The notes beneath the pieces are model-generated. The model had not been told where the DNA came from. It saw only the letters and a program-made list of their open reading frames with translations, and ran no database searches. The position numbers and the translations under genes were made by a program. Positions 50,281 through 59,572 of a DNA stretch of 64,000 nt are shown here, piece after piece. Positions within the stretch are counted from its first letter, which is position 1. The number at the start of each line of letters is the position of its first letter. Origin of the DNA: Crocinitomix sp. (GTDB taxonomy: Bacteria > Bacteroidota > Bacteroidia > Flavobacteriales_D > Crocinitomicaceae); the NCBI GenBank assembly GCA_013138735.1, contig WTCE01000032.1, positions 27,341 through 91,340 on the forward strand, written 5' to 3'.

Positions 50281-52260
50281 ATGGAATTAAAAGAAATATG
50301 TCATGTAGCCATATACCCACCAGTGGGAATTGCGCGAATAGGAAATTCACCCGAACATTTTTTAGCAGCCGAACAGCCAAATGTATCAGTTGTGCCAGAA
50401 GGTGGATATAAAGATGGAAAAGGAAGGATTAAAAAAGAAGTAGCCCGATTCAGAGTTTACGCTTTCGATCATTCTGGCGACGTGATTGGAGAAATAACGG
50501 CAAGTGAAGGCACTATTGAATGGCGCGCAGCCGTTGCTAATTTAAAACCCGCTTGGTATGAATTTAACAACGCGCTAGATTTAGGCAAAAAATACGCCAT
50601 CCCATCTATTCGGAGAAATAGTGACGTTGTTGGCGGGTATCGCGAGCAATTAGCAATAAAGCCTAGTCCAAAATCAATTTCAGGAAAAAACATTTGCGAT
50701 CAGGAGCACAATTTTGATGACGGCAAATTTTACGGTACCAATGTCGATTTAGGACATCTTCAAACAGATGACGCAGGAAGATTATTATTTTTTCCAGGCG
50801 ACGGAGATGCACAATCGCATGACAACCTGCCCATAACAACTTTTGCAAATAATAACGGTTGGCATGATGACACGTGTGATGGCGTTATTAGAGCAACTGT
50901 AAAAATAGGTGATAAAACATTTGAAGCAAAACCTTCAATGGTTGCTGTAACTCCTCCCAATTTTGGTCAAGGATTATACGGCGTTGTTACCATGAATGAT
51001 GTGGTGCAAAATTTATTCATCAATGAAATGGGTTATCCAAATCCATCTGCCGACGGGGTTGAATTTTGGAGAGATATTTATCCCATTTTTGAACGCATGA
51101 CGAATACGCAATGGGTGAATGAAGGGTTTTATCAATTGTTTGGTAAAAATTCTCCTTCTGACTTTACTAACCCTAAAGTGGTTGCCGTATTAAAGGAGCC
51201 AACAGAAGCTAATAAAATGCACAGAGAAAGAGTTTTCGAATGGTTTAGAGATCCAGCATCAACTAAACCAGAGCCTACCAAAGTTCCACCTTTTTATGGA
51301 GATGGATTTGGGAATTACACCGATATTTCATTGGATGATTTACCAATTACTGCAACACAATACGACAGACTTTTACAATGGAGAGATGGTGACTTTACTA
51401 CAGGTGAGCGCACAAGCCCAAAACCATTTGAAGAATTGAGTGCCGCAGCCCAAATCAATGCACTAGAACAAGCAGGCTTAGAAGATTGCTTAGGCGGGCC
51501 TTTTCATCCGGGAATTGAGTTGACATGGACAATGCGCATCAAAAAAATGTGGAAAACACCTTATCGCCTTAATGTTGTTGCCGAAGGAGATGAAATTCAA
51601 CTGGATTTTGGCGATATGTTAACGCCAGAAATTGCATTGAGTGAAAATGGTCCATTGTCTGTTAATGGTCCAGGATCATTAACCAGATGGATGGGAGTTC
51701 CATGGCAAACAGATGAATCAAGTTGTCTTTCTGGTTATACGGTATCCAATTATTTACCACTCCCCTCTTTTTGGGCAGCAAGGGTTCCAAATCAAGTATT
51801 TGCAGAAGAAGGGTACGCAAGAATTCAAGCGGAGCATGTAAATATCGCACAACGCTTAAAGCATTTGGATTTTAGACAAGATTGGCTAAGAGATATTGAA
51901 GCCGATCATTTACAACGCCTTCAAAATATGGTAGACGAATGGCACCAGCTTGGTATTGTAACAAAACAAGAAAAACCTATTCTTAACAATGAAGAAGGAT
52001 ACTTACCTGAGGCTTCATGGGTTGAAATGGGAAGGAATTTTGCCGACGGCGAAATTGACGCAACATTTATACAAGTATTATATGCCGAAGGGGATAAAGA
52101 GAGTGTTGTGAAAACACAGGAAATAGACCAAGTAAGCGAGAATACAAGAAAATTATTCGTTGGTTCATTGAGTGAAGCAGCAGATAAAGTTGTCGAAATA
52201 AATGCAGACAAACCTAAGAGTACTAGAAAAAGAAGAACAATGCGCCGTGACGAAAGATAA
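50281..52260 (+). CDS. LodA/GoxA-family quinoprotein amino acid oxidase
   Basis: The product is 659 residues, close to the size of the cysteine tryptophylquinone (CTQ) oxidases. The N-terminus (HVAIYPPVGIARIGNSPEHF) is typical. The cofactor residues appear intact: C403 in EDCLGGPFHPGIELTW and W470 in LTRWMGVPWQTDESSC, 67 residues apart, close to the spacing of C516 and W581 in Marinomonas LodA. Known members oxidise the epsilon-amino group of lysine or glycine and release hydrogen peroxide, which can kill competitors. It lacks a recognised signal peptide. The flavoprotein partner overlaps its 3' end. Confidence 0.87.
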   Translation: MELKEICHVAIYPPVGIARIGNSPEHFLAAEQPNVSVVPEGGYKDGKGRIKKEVARFRVYAFDHSGDVIGEITASEGTIEWRAAVANLKPAWYEFNNALDLGKKYAIPSIRRNSDVVGGYREQLAIKPSPKSISGKNICDQEHNFDDGKFYGTNVDLGHLQTDDAGRLLFFPGDGDAQSHDNLPITTFANNNGWHDDTCDGVIRATVKIGDKTFEAKPSMVAVTPPNFGQGLYGVVTMNDVVQNLFINEMGYPNPSADGVEFWRDIYPIFERMTNTQWVNEGFYQLFGKNSPSDFTNPKVVAVLKEPTEANKMHRERVFEWFRDPASTKPEPTKVPPFYGDGFGNYTDISLDDLPITATQYDRLLQWRDGDFTTGERTSPKPFEELSAAAQINALEQAGLEDCLGGPFHPGIELTWTMRIKKMWKTPYRLNVVAEGDEIQLDFGDMLTPEIALSENGPLSVNGPGSLTRWMGVPWQTDESSCLSGYTVSNYLPLPSFWAARVPNQVFAEEGYARIQAEHVNIAQRLKHLDFRQDWLRDIEADHLQRLQNMVDEWHQLGIVTKQEKPILNNEEGYLPEASWVEMGRNFADGEIDATFIQVLYAEGDKESVVKTQEIDQVSENTRKLFVGSLSEAADKVVEINADKPKSTRKRRTMRRDER

Positions 52261-53335
52261 ACGGAACTATGAAGTTATTATAATTGGTGGTGGTCCCGCA
52301 GGGATTGCCACCTCTTTGACTTTAACGAACCGCGGAATTTCAAATTGCCTTGTTGAAGCCAAACATTTGCCTCAGAAAAAAACGGGTGAAGCAATTCCTC
52401 CAAATGCAAAACCACTCTTGAAAAAGTTAGGCATTTATGAATTAATGGAAGATCCCAAACACTGTATTTATTACGGTAATAAAAGTTCATGGGGCAGCGA
52501 AAAACTGGAGCAAAAGGCATTTATCAAGGATATTTATGGTCATGGTTTTTTACTGGATCGACTACATTTTGAAACGCAATTGCGTGCGCATTTAGAAAAA
52601 TGTGGTGGTGATTTTTTAGCAGGTTATCGGCTGAAAAAAGTGGTGAAGGGTGAAAAAGGAATTACTGCAACAATTGAAAATACCGCTGCGGCAATTACTT
52701 TAACAGCTAAGTATATTGTTGATGCCACCGGCAGAAAAGCATCTGTTTGTCAGCAATTGGGTATTAAAAAAAGATTTCTAGACGCACAATTTGCCTTGAC
52801 CAGTTCTGTTCAATTATCGCAAGAAATTGCGCGTGAAATTGTAGTTGAAGCAACACCTAATGGCTGGTGGTATGCTGCTCCACAAGGCCATAAGGAATTA
52901 ACGTTGATGTTTTTCACGCTTAAATCTCTGATTCCTGACAAAGTTAATTCAACTCAATTTTGGCGAGCAGAATTGAAAAGCAGCTTGCATATTTCCAAAT
53001 TAGTAAATGCAGAAAATTGTGATTTTGGACCTATAAAAATACTACCATGCGGCACAAGCAGGCTTGAAATTCCGTTTGGCGAAAATTGGATGGCCGTTGG
53101 AGATGCTGCGTATTCATTTGACCCTATCTCATCTTATGGAATTACGTCTGCATTGGCTTCTGGAATGTATGGCGGTCATGCGTTAGCAAGTGCCATTGAA
53201 GGGAAGACAGACGCTATGCTTACTTATCGCTATTTGATGGAAAAGGCATATCAAGGTTATGCTGAGAAATTAGTTGGGCATTATGCGAGTGAAGAGCGGT
53301 GGAAAGATGAGCCTTATTGGATGGGTAGTCGTTAG
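52202..53335 (+). CDS. LodB-like FAD-dependent oxidoreductase
   Basis: The product is 377 residues from the first ATG. A GTG at 52247 would instead give VTKDKRNYEVIIIGGGPAGI with only a 14-bp overlap; both overlap the LodA stop. FAD-binding motifs are IIGGGPAGIATS near the start and GENWMAVGDAAYSFDPISSY (about 298), the layout of the tryptophan-halogenase/geranylgeranyl reductase-like family. LodB proteins are needed to form the CTQ cofactor in LodA. Translational coupling through the overlap fits a dedicated maturation partner. Confidence 0.85.
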   Translation: MQTNLRVLEKEEQCAVTKDKRNYEVIIIGGGPAGIATSLTLTNRGISNCLVEAKHLPQKKTGEAIPPNAKPLLKKLGIYELMEDPKHCIYYGNKSSWGSEKLEQKAFIKDIYGHGFLLDRLHFETQLRAHLEKCGGDFLAGYRLKKVVKGEKGITATIENTAAAITLTAKYIVDATGRKASVCQQLGIKKRFLDAQFALTSSVQLSQEIAREIVVEATPNGWWYAAPQGHKELTLMFFTLKSLIPDKVNSTQFWRAELKSSLHISKLVNAENCDFGPIKILPCGTSRLEIPFGENWMAVGDAAYSFDPISSYGITSALASGMYGGHALASAIEGKTDAMLTYRYLMEKAYQGYAEKLVGHYASEERWKDEPYWMGSR

Positions 53336-53383
53336 TATTTATTATAGCGTTATGATTGTTATGCGTTATGCATATCGAATTGC

Positions 53384-55120
53384 TTATTCAATCATCAATT
53401 TTGTGGAGTATAGTAATTCTGAATCTGAATTGGTTAGATAAATTAGATACATCCCGCTTTCCCATTGCTGGTTTTCAATTTTAAATATTTTGCCAATCAC
53501 TTGTTCGTTACGGTAAATCTCTTTCCCTAAAAGATCAAAAATGGTGAGGGAATGATTTGTTTTTAATGGGATTCCAAAATCAATTATTGTAAATGCATCA
53601 AATGGGTTTGGATAAACTTTAAAGGGGTGTAGGATTGATTCATCAATATTTAATCCAATTGTATCAACATCACCATCTGGTTCTACATAAACTATAACCA
53701 TTAGCGTATCGCTGCACATGACAGAATCACTGCCAATTACAACCGAATAGAAGGTCGTTTCGGTTGGAGATGCATCAGTAATTGCAGCTGTTGGATCACT
53801 CAAACCTATTATCGGGAACCATTCGTAAGTTTCGCCACCTTCAGCAATTAAGGTGGTTGATTCTCCTTCTGTAATGGTTACATCTAGACTTACTGAGGCA
53901 AGTGGAAATAAGGTTGGATCAATCACAATAGTTTGTGCTCCTGGACCAAGGCAGTCAGAAATTGAAGTCGTTACGGTATAAGTTGTTAACTCAGTTGGAA
54001 TGGCATAGGTGGAATCTCCTGTTATTTCTGTCAGCATTTCATCAGGTGTCCAAATCCAATCATAATCGGCAATAAAATCTCCTTCAACAAATAACAAAAC
54101 AGAGTCTCCTTTACAAATTTGAAGTGTAACAACCTCTATAAAATCTGTGCACTCATCCCAATCAACTTCTGTTCCAGTTTCACCCGAACTCGTTAAATAA
54201 TTCAAGTTGTAATGTTCGTTAAACGCTTCGTTAATTCCTTCTTCGCTGAGAATTACAGAAAAGACAAAAGTAGTAGAATCTCCAATCAATAAATCGGTTT
54301 TATAAGCGAGCGATATAGCTTGGTCGGCTACTGCAACTTCTCCTTCTTCGGTCATATACGGATCAACACCATTCCAAATATCAGAACCGTTTCTATTTAA
54401 AAAACCACCGGCACTTACTCTAAAGTTAGGCCCTATTGCTCCAAAACCAACATAAGAAGGAAATGGTTCGGATTGGGTTGAACTTACCAAGGCTTTTTGA
54501 CAGGTTTCATCTGGTTGAGAAACCAAGGTATTTGTTGTTATAAAACCAGCACCAAGGGAATGATTATTATCTGCGTCAACATTTCGATAATAATAAAGGT
54601 CTGTTAAATCTTCAAGCGATTCATTGTATAAAGTGACTTCAGTAGTATAGTATAAGGCACCCGTTTTAAGTTGATAAAGAACCTTTACTATAACATCCTC
54701 AGCTATTCCTCTCCATTCCACACTTATGCATCCGTCATCATTTGAATGGGTTGGATATCCTGGCAATACTATAATTTCATTATGGGTATAATTATTCGAA
54801 TAATTGATAGTATCTATTCGAATACCGAATCCGTTTTCTGGTGCGCCAGGTATAAAAAAATCACCGTGAAAAAGTGTAGTATCCCAGTCTGTATGATTAA
54901 CATCTGCAACAAAACCACTTGTTATTCCTCCAACACCAGTGCTTCGAGAATGAAAGTCATCAAAACCAAAGGTGCCTTCTTTTCCTGTTGTGCTGTCAAC
55001 ACCTACATTAACAAAGTCGCCAATAAGAAAGGCATTCCCATCATGAATTTGAGCAAAAGTTGTGCTTGGAATTAATGCAAATACACAAGCAAATAAAAGT
55101 AACCTAGAGATTAACTTCAT
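53384..55120 (-). CDS. Secreted protein with type A T9SS sorting domain
   Basis: The product is 578 residues with a signal peptide (MKLISRLLLFACVFALIPS). An N-terminal beta-rich domain (about 25-315) contains repeats of aromatic strands. Two Ig/PKD-like segments follow (about 325-475, ADYDWIWTPDEML, YEWFPIIGLSDP). The sorting domain is FKVYPNPFDAFTIIDFGIPL through ESGMYLIYLTN. It is monocistronic, with its end 48 bp after LodB. The function is unknown; a surface adhesion or binding role is possible. Confidence 0.78.
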   Translation of the reverse strand: MKLISRLLLFACVFALIPSTTFAQIHDGNAFLIGDFVNVGVDSTTGKEGTFGFDDFHSRSTGVGGITSGFVADVNHTDWDTTLFHGDFFIPGAPENGFGIRIDTINYSNNYTHNEIIVLPGYPTHSNDDGCISVEWRGIAEDVIVKVLYQLKTGALYYTTEVTLYNESLEDLTDLYYYRNVDADNNHSLGAGFITTNTLVSQPDETCQKALVSSTQSEPFPSYVGFGAIGPNFRVSAGGFLNRNGSDIWNGVDPYMTEEGEVAVADQAISLAYKTDLLIGDSTTFVFSVILSEEGINEAFNEHYNLNYLTSSGETGTEVDWDECTDFIEVVTLQICKGDSVLLFVEGDFIADYDWIWTPDEMLTEITGDSTYAIPTELTTYTVTTSISDCLGPGAQTIVIDPTLFPLASVSLDVTITEGESTTLIAEGGETYEWFPIIGLSDPTAAITDASPTETTFYSVVIGSDSVMCSDTLMVIVYVEPDGDVDTIGLNIDESILHPFKVYPNPFDAFTIIDFGIPLKTNHSLTIFDLLGKEIYRNEQVIGKIFKIENQQWESGMYLIYLTNSDSELLYSTKLMIE

Positions 55121-55295
55121 TTAGATTGAATTTAAGTATAACAAGTAGTTATGTAAATATACGATAAGTTATGCTGAATTTCCATTCAATTTGGAATAAA
55201 CCCCGTTGAATAAATAGTAGGTGCTGATCAATTTTTACCTCCACATATTCGACATAATGGATTGTAACTTACTGATTCATCAAAACTTTAGAATT

Positions 55296-55976
55296 ATGAA
55301 AATCACATCAATATTATCGCTGATAGCGCTATCCACTCTAATTTTCGGTTGCCAAAAAGATCAGCCAGAATCGTCGTTTACAACAGACAAAACAGTTTAT
55401 AAAGAAAAACACTCCATTCAATTTGAAAACACGAGTGAAAATGGAATTAGCTATTATTGGAATTTCGGAGATGGAGAATCATCTACATTGAAGAACCCAG
55501 GACATACATATACAGAAACTGGTGAGTACATTGTCACCTTACAAGTTCAAGGTGCAAAGAAAACAACTGCCTCTGAATTTTCAACAATACTTACAATTGT
55601 TGGCGAAAACAGTAATATTACACAATCTTATTTAGCTTTTACAAATACAACATGGACAGCAGACAGTACAACTAGATTAGTCAAGTTTTGTTCTGGTGAG
55701 AGTTATGACTATAGTACAAATGAAGCCAACAATTCAATGGTCTTTAAAGACGACAATACGGTATTAATGATGTCTGGTGTGACAGCTAACCTTTGTGAAT
55801 TTGAAATACTGAATGACACATTGATCGGGTTTTATGAAAACCCTTATTATCGTCTATGGGCATTTCATGTTGACGAAGATCGCTTAACATTAACTCAAAA
55901 CTCCCTGACACCTTGTGATCCAAACCCTATCCAAATGGACGGAGAATTATATATACAGCATTTCTATAAAAATTAA
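55296..55976 (+). CDS. PKD-domain lipoprotein
   Basis: The start was placed at MKITSILSLIALSTLIFGC, with lipobox IFGC at Cys 19; upstream starts add a spurious 25 residues. The product is 226 residues. The PKD domain (about 25-105) has IQFENTSENGISYYWNFGDG and HTYTETGEYIVTLQVQG. A C-terminal domain of about 110 residues contains two Cys (VKFCSGESY, NLCEFE). PKD domains mediate protein or glycan contacts. It is terminated by a strong hairpin at 55997. Confidence 0.75.
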   Translation: MKITSILSLIALSTLIFGCQKDQPESSFTTDKTVYKEKHSIQFENTSENGISYYWNFGDGESSTLKNPGHTYTETGEYIVTLQVQGAKKTTASEFSTILTIVGENSNITQSYLAFTNTTWTADSTTRLVKFCSGESYDYSTNEANNSMVFKDDNTVLMMSGVTANLCEFEILNDTLIGFYENPYYRLWAFHVDEDRLTLTQNSLTPCDPNPIQMDGELYIQHFYKN

Positions 55977-55996
55977 AACGCTTGCTTATAAATGTG

Positions 55997-56026
55997 AAAG
56001 GCGCTGATCATAAAATCAGCGCCTTT
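55997..56026. terminator. Intrinsic terminator
   Basis: AAAGGCGCTGAT pairs with ATCAGCGCCTTT around a 6-nt loop, followed by a T run. It ends the PKD lipoprotein transcript and lies close to the end of the convergent gene at 56055. Confidence 0.88.
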
Positions 56027-56054
56027 TTTTTAGTCATTTTTTTGAGAATGCGAT

Positions 56055-57278
56055 TTACTCCACAATCAACTTCTCGCGTGATTGACCTGATACCATAAAA
56101 TAAAGACCCGGATTCCAATTGGAAATTTCAATTGTTAGGTTCAGTGTCATTTTTGTTGCCAAAACTGTTTCGCCCAATACATTATAAATCGTTAATTCTT
56201 GTCCCAATTGCTCAGTTGCTGGATCTATATTAAGTACAGAATTGGTAGGATTTGGATAACAATTTAAGCTTGAAATCTTCCTAACTCCGTTTTGGTCAAG
56301 ATCTAAAGTATGATCAGAAATTTTAGTCACACCTGTGCTCGTCACCACCCATACGTCATTATTCTCATCAATATCCAAACCGTTAATTACAGGTCCAGCC
56401 AAGCCATCACTCATGTCAAATTCAAACCAAGTAGAACCATTATAGGCACAAACGCCACCTTCTGAGACTAAATAATCAACATAAACTCCTGCCCAAACAA
56501 CACCATTGTCATCAACTTTCACATCCACAATTGGATTTAAAGTATCAGGTTCTGGTAATGTGAAAATTGTTGTGTGATTAGCAATTACCACATCTGCATC
56601 ATTCAATGTAGCAACACCATCAGCTGTAGCCACCCAAGTTTGTCCACTAGGTGAAAAGTCAATAGCGCGTATTTTATCACTAATCAATCCGTCATCTTCT
56701 GTTATTTCAGTAAAATCTGTTCCATTATAAATTGCAACTCCACCTAAACCTGTTCCTAACCATAAATTACCGTCAGCATTAGGGGTTATTGAGTTAACAC
56801 CACCAAATGGTAAACCGTCTCCTGTTCCAAAATTGGTCCAAGCTGCACCATCAAACTTTGATAGTCCTGTAATAGTACCAAACCACATATTTCCGTCACT
56901 ATCTTGACTTATACATTGTACTTTGTTATTTCCTAAGCCGTCGTCCGTTGTATAAGTTGTCCAGGCATCTGCTTCTAGTACACTTGTACCAAAGTCAGTT
57001 CCGATCCATGTTCTACCTGAAGCATCTACATAAATGGATAAAATATTATTATCAGCCATATCAGGATAAGTAGCAACTTCATACGTTGTCCATGAAGCGC
57101 CATCAAAATTTGACACTCCTAATTGTGTTCCAAACCAAATATTATCTGCTGCATTTGCATCAACGCATAAAACGTTATTGCTTACTAATCCATCCACATC
57201 TGAATAATTAGTAAAAGTTTGCGCAAAGCTAAACTGAGCTAATAGAATGAGGTTTGCTATAAAAAGTCCTTTTTTCAT
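56055..57278 (-). CDS. Two-component-regulator-propeller protein with type A T9SS sorting domain
   Basis: The product is 407 residues with a signal peptide (1-19). Seven or so propeller repeats of the 'W.GT..GVS.FDG..WT.Y..DGL.N..V' type follow (examples NIWFGTQLGVSNFDGASWTT and MWFGTITGLSKFDGAAWTNF). The sorting domain is NCYPNPTNSVLNIDPA through NPGLYFMVSG. These repeats form beta-propellers, known from sensor kinases; here the propeller is simply secreted. It is the last gene of a three-gene operon, 10 bp after the CotH-like gene. Confidence 0.88.
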   Translation of the reverse strand: MKKGLFIANLILLAQFSFAQTFTNYSDVDGLVSNNVLCVDANAADNIWFGTQLGVSNFDGASWTTYEVATYPDMADNNILSIYVDASGRTWIGTDFGTSVLEADAWTTYTTDDGLGNNKVQCISQDSDGNMWFGTITGLSKFDGAAWTNFGTGDGLPFGGVNSITPNADGNLWLGTGLGGVAIYNGTDFTEITEDDGLISDKIRAIDFSPSGQTWVATADGVATLNDADVVIANHTTIFTLPEPDTLNPIVDVKVDDNGVVWAGVYVDYLVSEGGVCAYNGSTWFEFDMSDGLAGPVINGLDIDENNDVWVVTSTGVTKISDHTLDLDQNGVRKISSLNCYPNPTNSVLNIDPATEQLGQELTIYNVLGETVLATKMTLNLTIEISNWNPGLYFMVSGQSREKLIVE

Positions 57279-57288
57279 CTGTGTTTTT

Positions 57289-59562
57289 TTAATCTGTTAT
57301 AATTATTTTTTTCGAAATCGTAAAATCGTCTCGCTCAAGTGTGATTATATACATGCCATCACCCAAGGCAGAAACATCCCATTCTACCAATCCATCCCAA
57401 TCAATTTCTATTTGTTTCATGGTTTGACCAACTGAATTGGTCAACGTTAAGGTATAGGGCGCTTCGTAGCTTGTATTAATGTATAAAATATCTCTTACGG
57501 GAATTGGAAAGGCATGAAAATCTGCATGAAAAACGGTATCGTTTGGTGCTTGGTTTTCATATTGCATAGTTGAAAACATTTCGGTAAAATCACCTGTTCC
57601 ATTTGGATATCTTCCATAGGAAAAAATACTGCTTTGATGTCCAAAGGTGACCGAATCTAGAATAATTCCTTCGGCAGTAGAAAGCACAATTTGTTCGCCT
57701 TCTTCGTTCAGCTTAAAATCCCAATGATTCAACGATTCAATACCGTCTTCATCCGCCCAAAATATTTTATAAGAATTGGCAGGTATTAACATATCCCCTA
57801 CTTCACTTTTAAATAAGTCTCCAATGGTATCTGAAATAAAAAGACCTGCGGTTGAAATTGGTCCATTGGAATTGTTGTAGAGTTCAACCCAATCTTCCAA
57901 TTCGCCCCATTCATCTGTTTGATCATACAAATTTTTAGCAACAAATTCATTTATTACCAAATCACCAAGCTGCAATTCGGTGGATAAGGAATAGAATTCA
58001 TAGGCCGCACGTTTTGGAGAAAATTTACCCGCCGTTTCATTTTGTGCATAAAAATAAAAGTCAATGTGATTTGAAGCATTTTCTAAATTGACGGAATAAA
58101 CACCGTCATCAGCAAGCTCATCCCCATCTACACCGTCATCATTCATTGCCAATTGCGTAAAAATGTCTGTCTTAATAAAACGATAATGGCAAAAAATCTC
58201 ATCCGCATCAGTTAACTCTGCTGTAAAGGTGATGGTTTCACCTAAATTATAGTCCAAATCAAGATCTGTTGTATTTACAATGGTAGGTTCACCAGTCATT
58301 CCTGGATAGGTGGCTAAATAAATCGCTCTATTTTCCATTAAATCGCGCAGCCCCACATAATCAATTAAATCACTGACAGTGGTATCCAAATTCGTATAAA
58401 AATCAGCATCAGAATAAAACTTATTGGGATCATTCATCACATCCGTTTCAATTATAGATTGGATGGCAGTAGCGCGCGCTAAATAGTCGGCATCATTAAA
58501 ATTCTCTTCCATGATGGTTTTCAAATGCGCTAAATACATTTTGCGATAGGTCTCATTTTCAAACAACACCGTCATTAATGGACGAGGAGTAATTGAAAAG
58601 CTCAAAAAATGTTGTAATGGATCGGCATTTTTAGCTTCTAAAATTGAAAACCCTGCCCAATAGGTTGACGCATCTGTCAAACGATAACTCCCGAAAGACT
58701 GATTCAAGTCCCAAATAATTGGATTAAACTGACCGTTGTCTCCTTGATAGAGATAATAGTTCTGGGCATAACCCACATAACTATCAAAATTTATCATGGA
58801 ATAATTAAAGGCATGCATCCAAAGCGCCCGATCAATATTTAAACCTACGTCCAACTCATCTGGTGTTTCATTCAAATCCTTAATCAACCCATATAAAACG
58901 TTCCAATCCCCAATATTGTCTGACTTTTGTGTATAATAAGGATGATAATCTGAGCTATGCGTTCCATGCGAATTAGACAAGTTGGAATTTTCGCCATCAA
59001 GGTCAAGCGTTTCTGGATTTCCTTTAAAAAATGTATTGCTACTTGATTCAAAATGGTTTTCTAAAAAATCGGCCTCTACAGATTCTACATTTGAATATAA
59101 ACCAATGAGCACATCATTGATGTAAACGTTAGCAAAATTTGCGCGTGAAGCCGGCATGTATTTTCGCGCAATCTCATAGGACAAAACCTCTCGCACGAAT
59201 GAAGGATCGTGAATGACATTACTTAATTTGATTTTATCTAAGCCCTCATGATTTTGATCTTTGTGAACAAAATCCAATTTTATATTTAATGGGTTTTTAA
59301 CCCGATCTGCACTAGCAGAACTATAGCCTTTATAACGGATACCAGCATTCTCGTAATAAATCCCATCAATGCTCACATCTCCAATGAGACGCTCTTGCAT
59401 ATCATCCCCATAAAGGCTATCTAAAATATGATCCCAATTGTCCTCTTCGAAATATATTTTAATTTCTCGAATGGTTTCGATCTCATAAAAATCAGTTTGG
59501 GCATAAGCCGCCGAAAAAAGCGAACCTAGCCCAAACAAAATATATGTAAATAGAATTTTCAA
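57289..59562 (-). CDS. CotH-like kinase domain protein with lamin-tail and T9SS sorting domains
   Basis: The product is 757 residues with a signal peptide (about 1-21). The CotH-like domain spans about 30-420, opening EIKIYFEEDNWDHILDSL and AGIRYKGYSSASADRVKNPL. The candidate active-site Asp lie in NFDSYVGYAQNYYLYQGDNG and NPIIWDLNQSFGSY, the places of the two key Asp in CotH. A lamin-tail-like domain follows (about 545-665, LGDLVINEFVAKNLYDQTDE, EDWVELYNNSNGPISTAG). A T9SS sorting domain is at the end (AFPIPVRDILYINTSYEAPY, GDGMYIITLERD). CotH proteins are atypical protein kinases. It lies between the arylsulfotransferase-like gene and the propeller gene. Confidence 0.87.
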   Translation of the reverse strand: MKILFTYILFGLGSLFSAAYAQTDFYEIETIREIKIYFEEDNWDHILDSLYGDDMQERLIGDVSIDGIYYENAGIRYKGYSSASADRVKNPLNIKLDFVHKDQNHEGLDKIKLSNVIHDPSFVREVLSYEIARKYMPASRANFANVYINDVLIGLYSNVESVEADFLENHFESSSNTFFKGNPETLDLDGENSNLSNSHGTHSSDYHPYYTQKSDNIGDWNVLYGLIKDLNETPDELDVGLNIDRALWMHAFNYSMINFDSYVGYAQNYYLYQGDNGQFNPIIWDLNQSFGSYRLTDASTYWAGFSILEAKNADPLQHFLSFSITPRPLMTVLFENETYRKMYLAHLKTIMEENFNDADYLARATAIQSIIETDVMNDPNKFYSDADFYTNLDTTVSDLIDYVGLRDLMENRAIYLATYPGMTGEPTIVNTTDLDLDYNLGETITFTAELTDADEIFCHYRFIKTDIFTQLAMNDDGVDGDELADDGVYSVNLENASNHIDFYFYAQNETAGKFSPKRAAYEFYSLSTELQLGDLVINEFVAKNLYDQTDEWGELEDWVELYNNSNGPISTAGLFISDTIGDLFKSEVGDMLIPANSYKIFWADEDGIESLNHWDFKLNEEGEQIVLSTAEGIILDSVTFGHQSSIFSYGRYPNGTGDFTEMFSTMQYENQAPNDTVFHADFHAFPIPVRDILYINTSYEAPYTLTLTNSVGQTMKQIEIDWDGLVEWDVSALGDGMYIITLERDDFTISKKIIITD

Positions 59563-59572
59563 GAAAGCAAAA

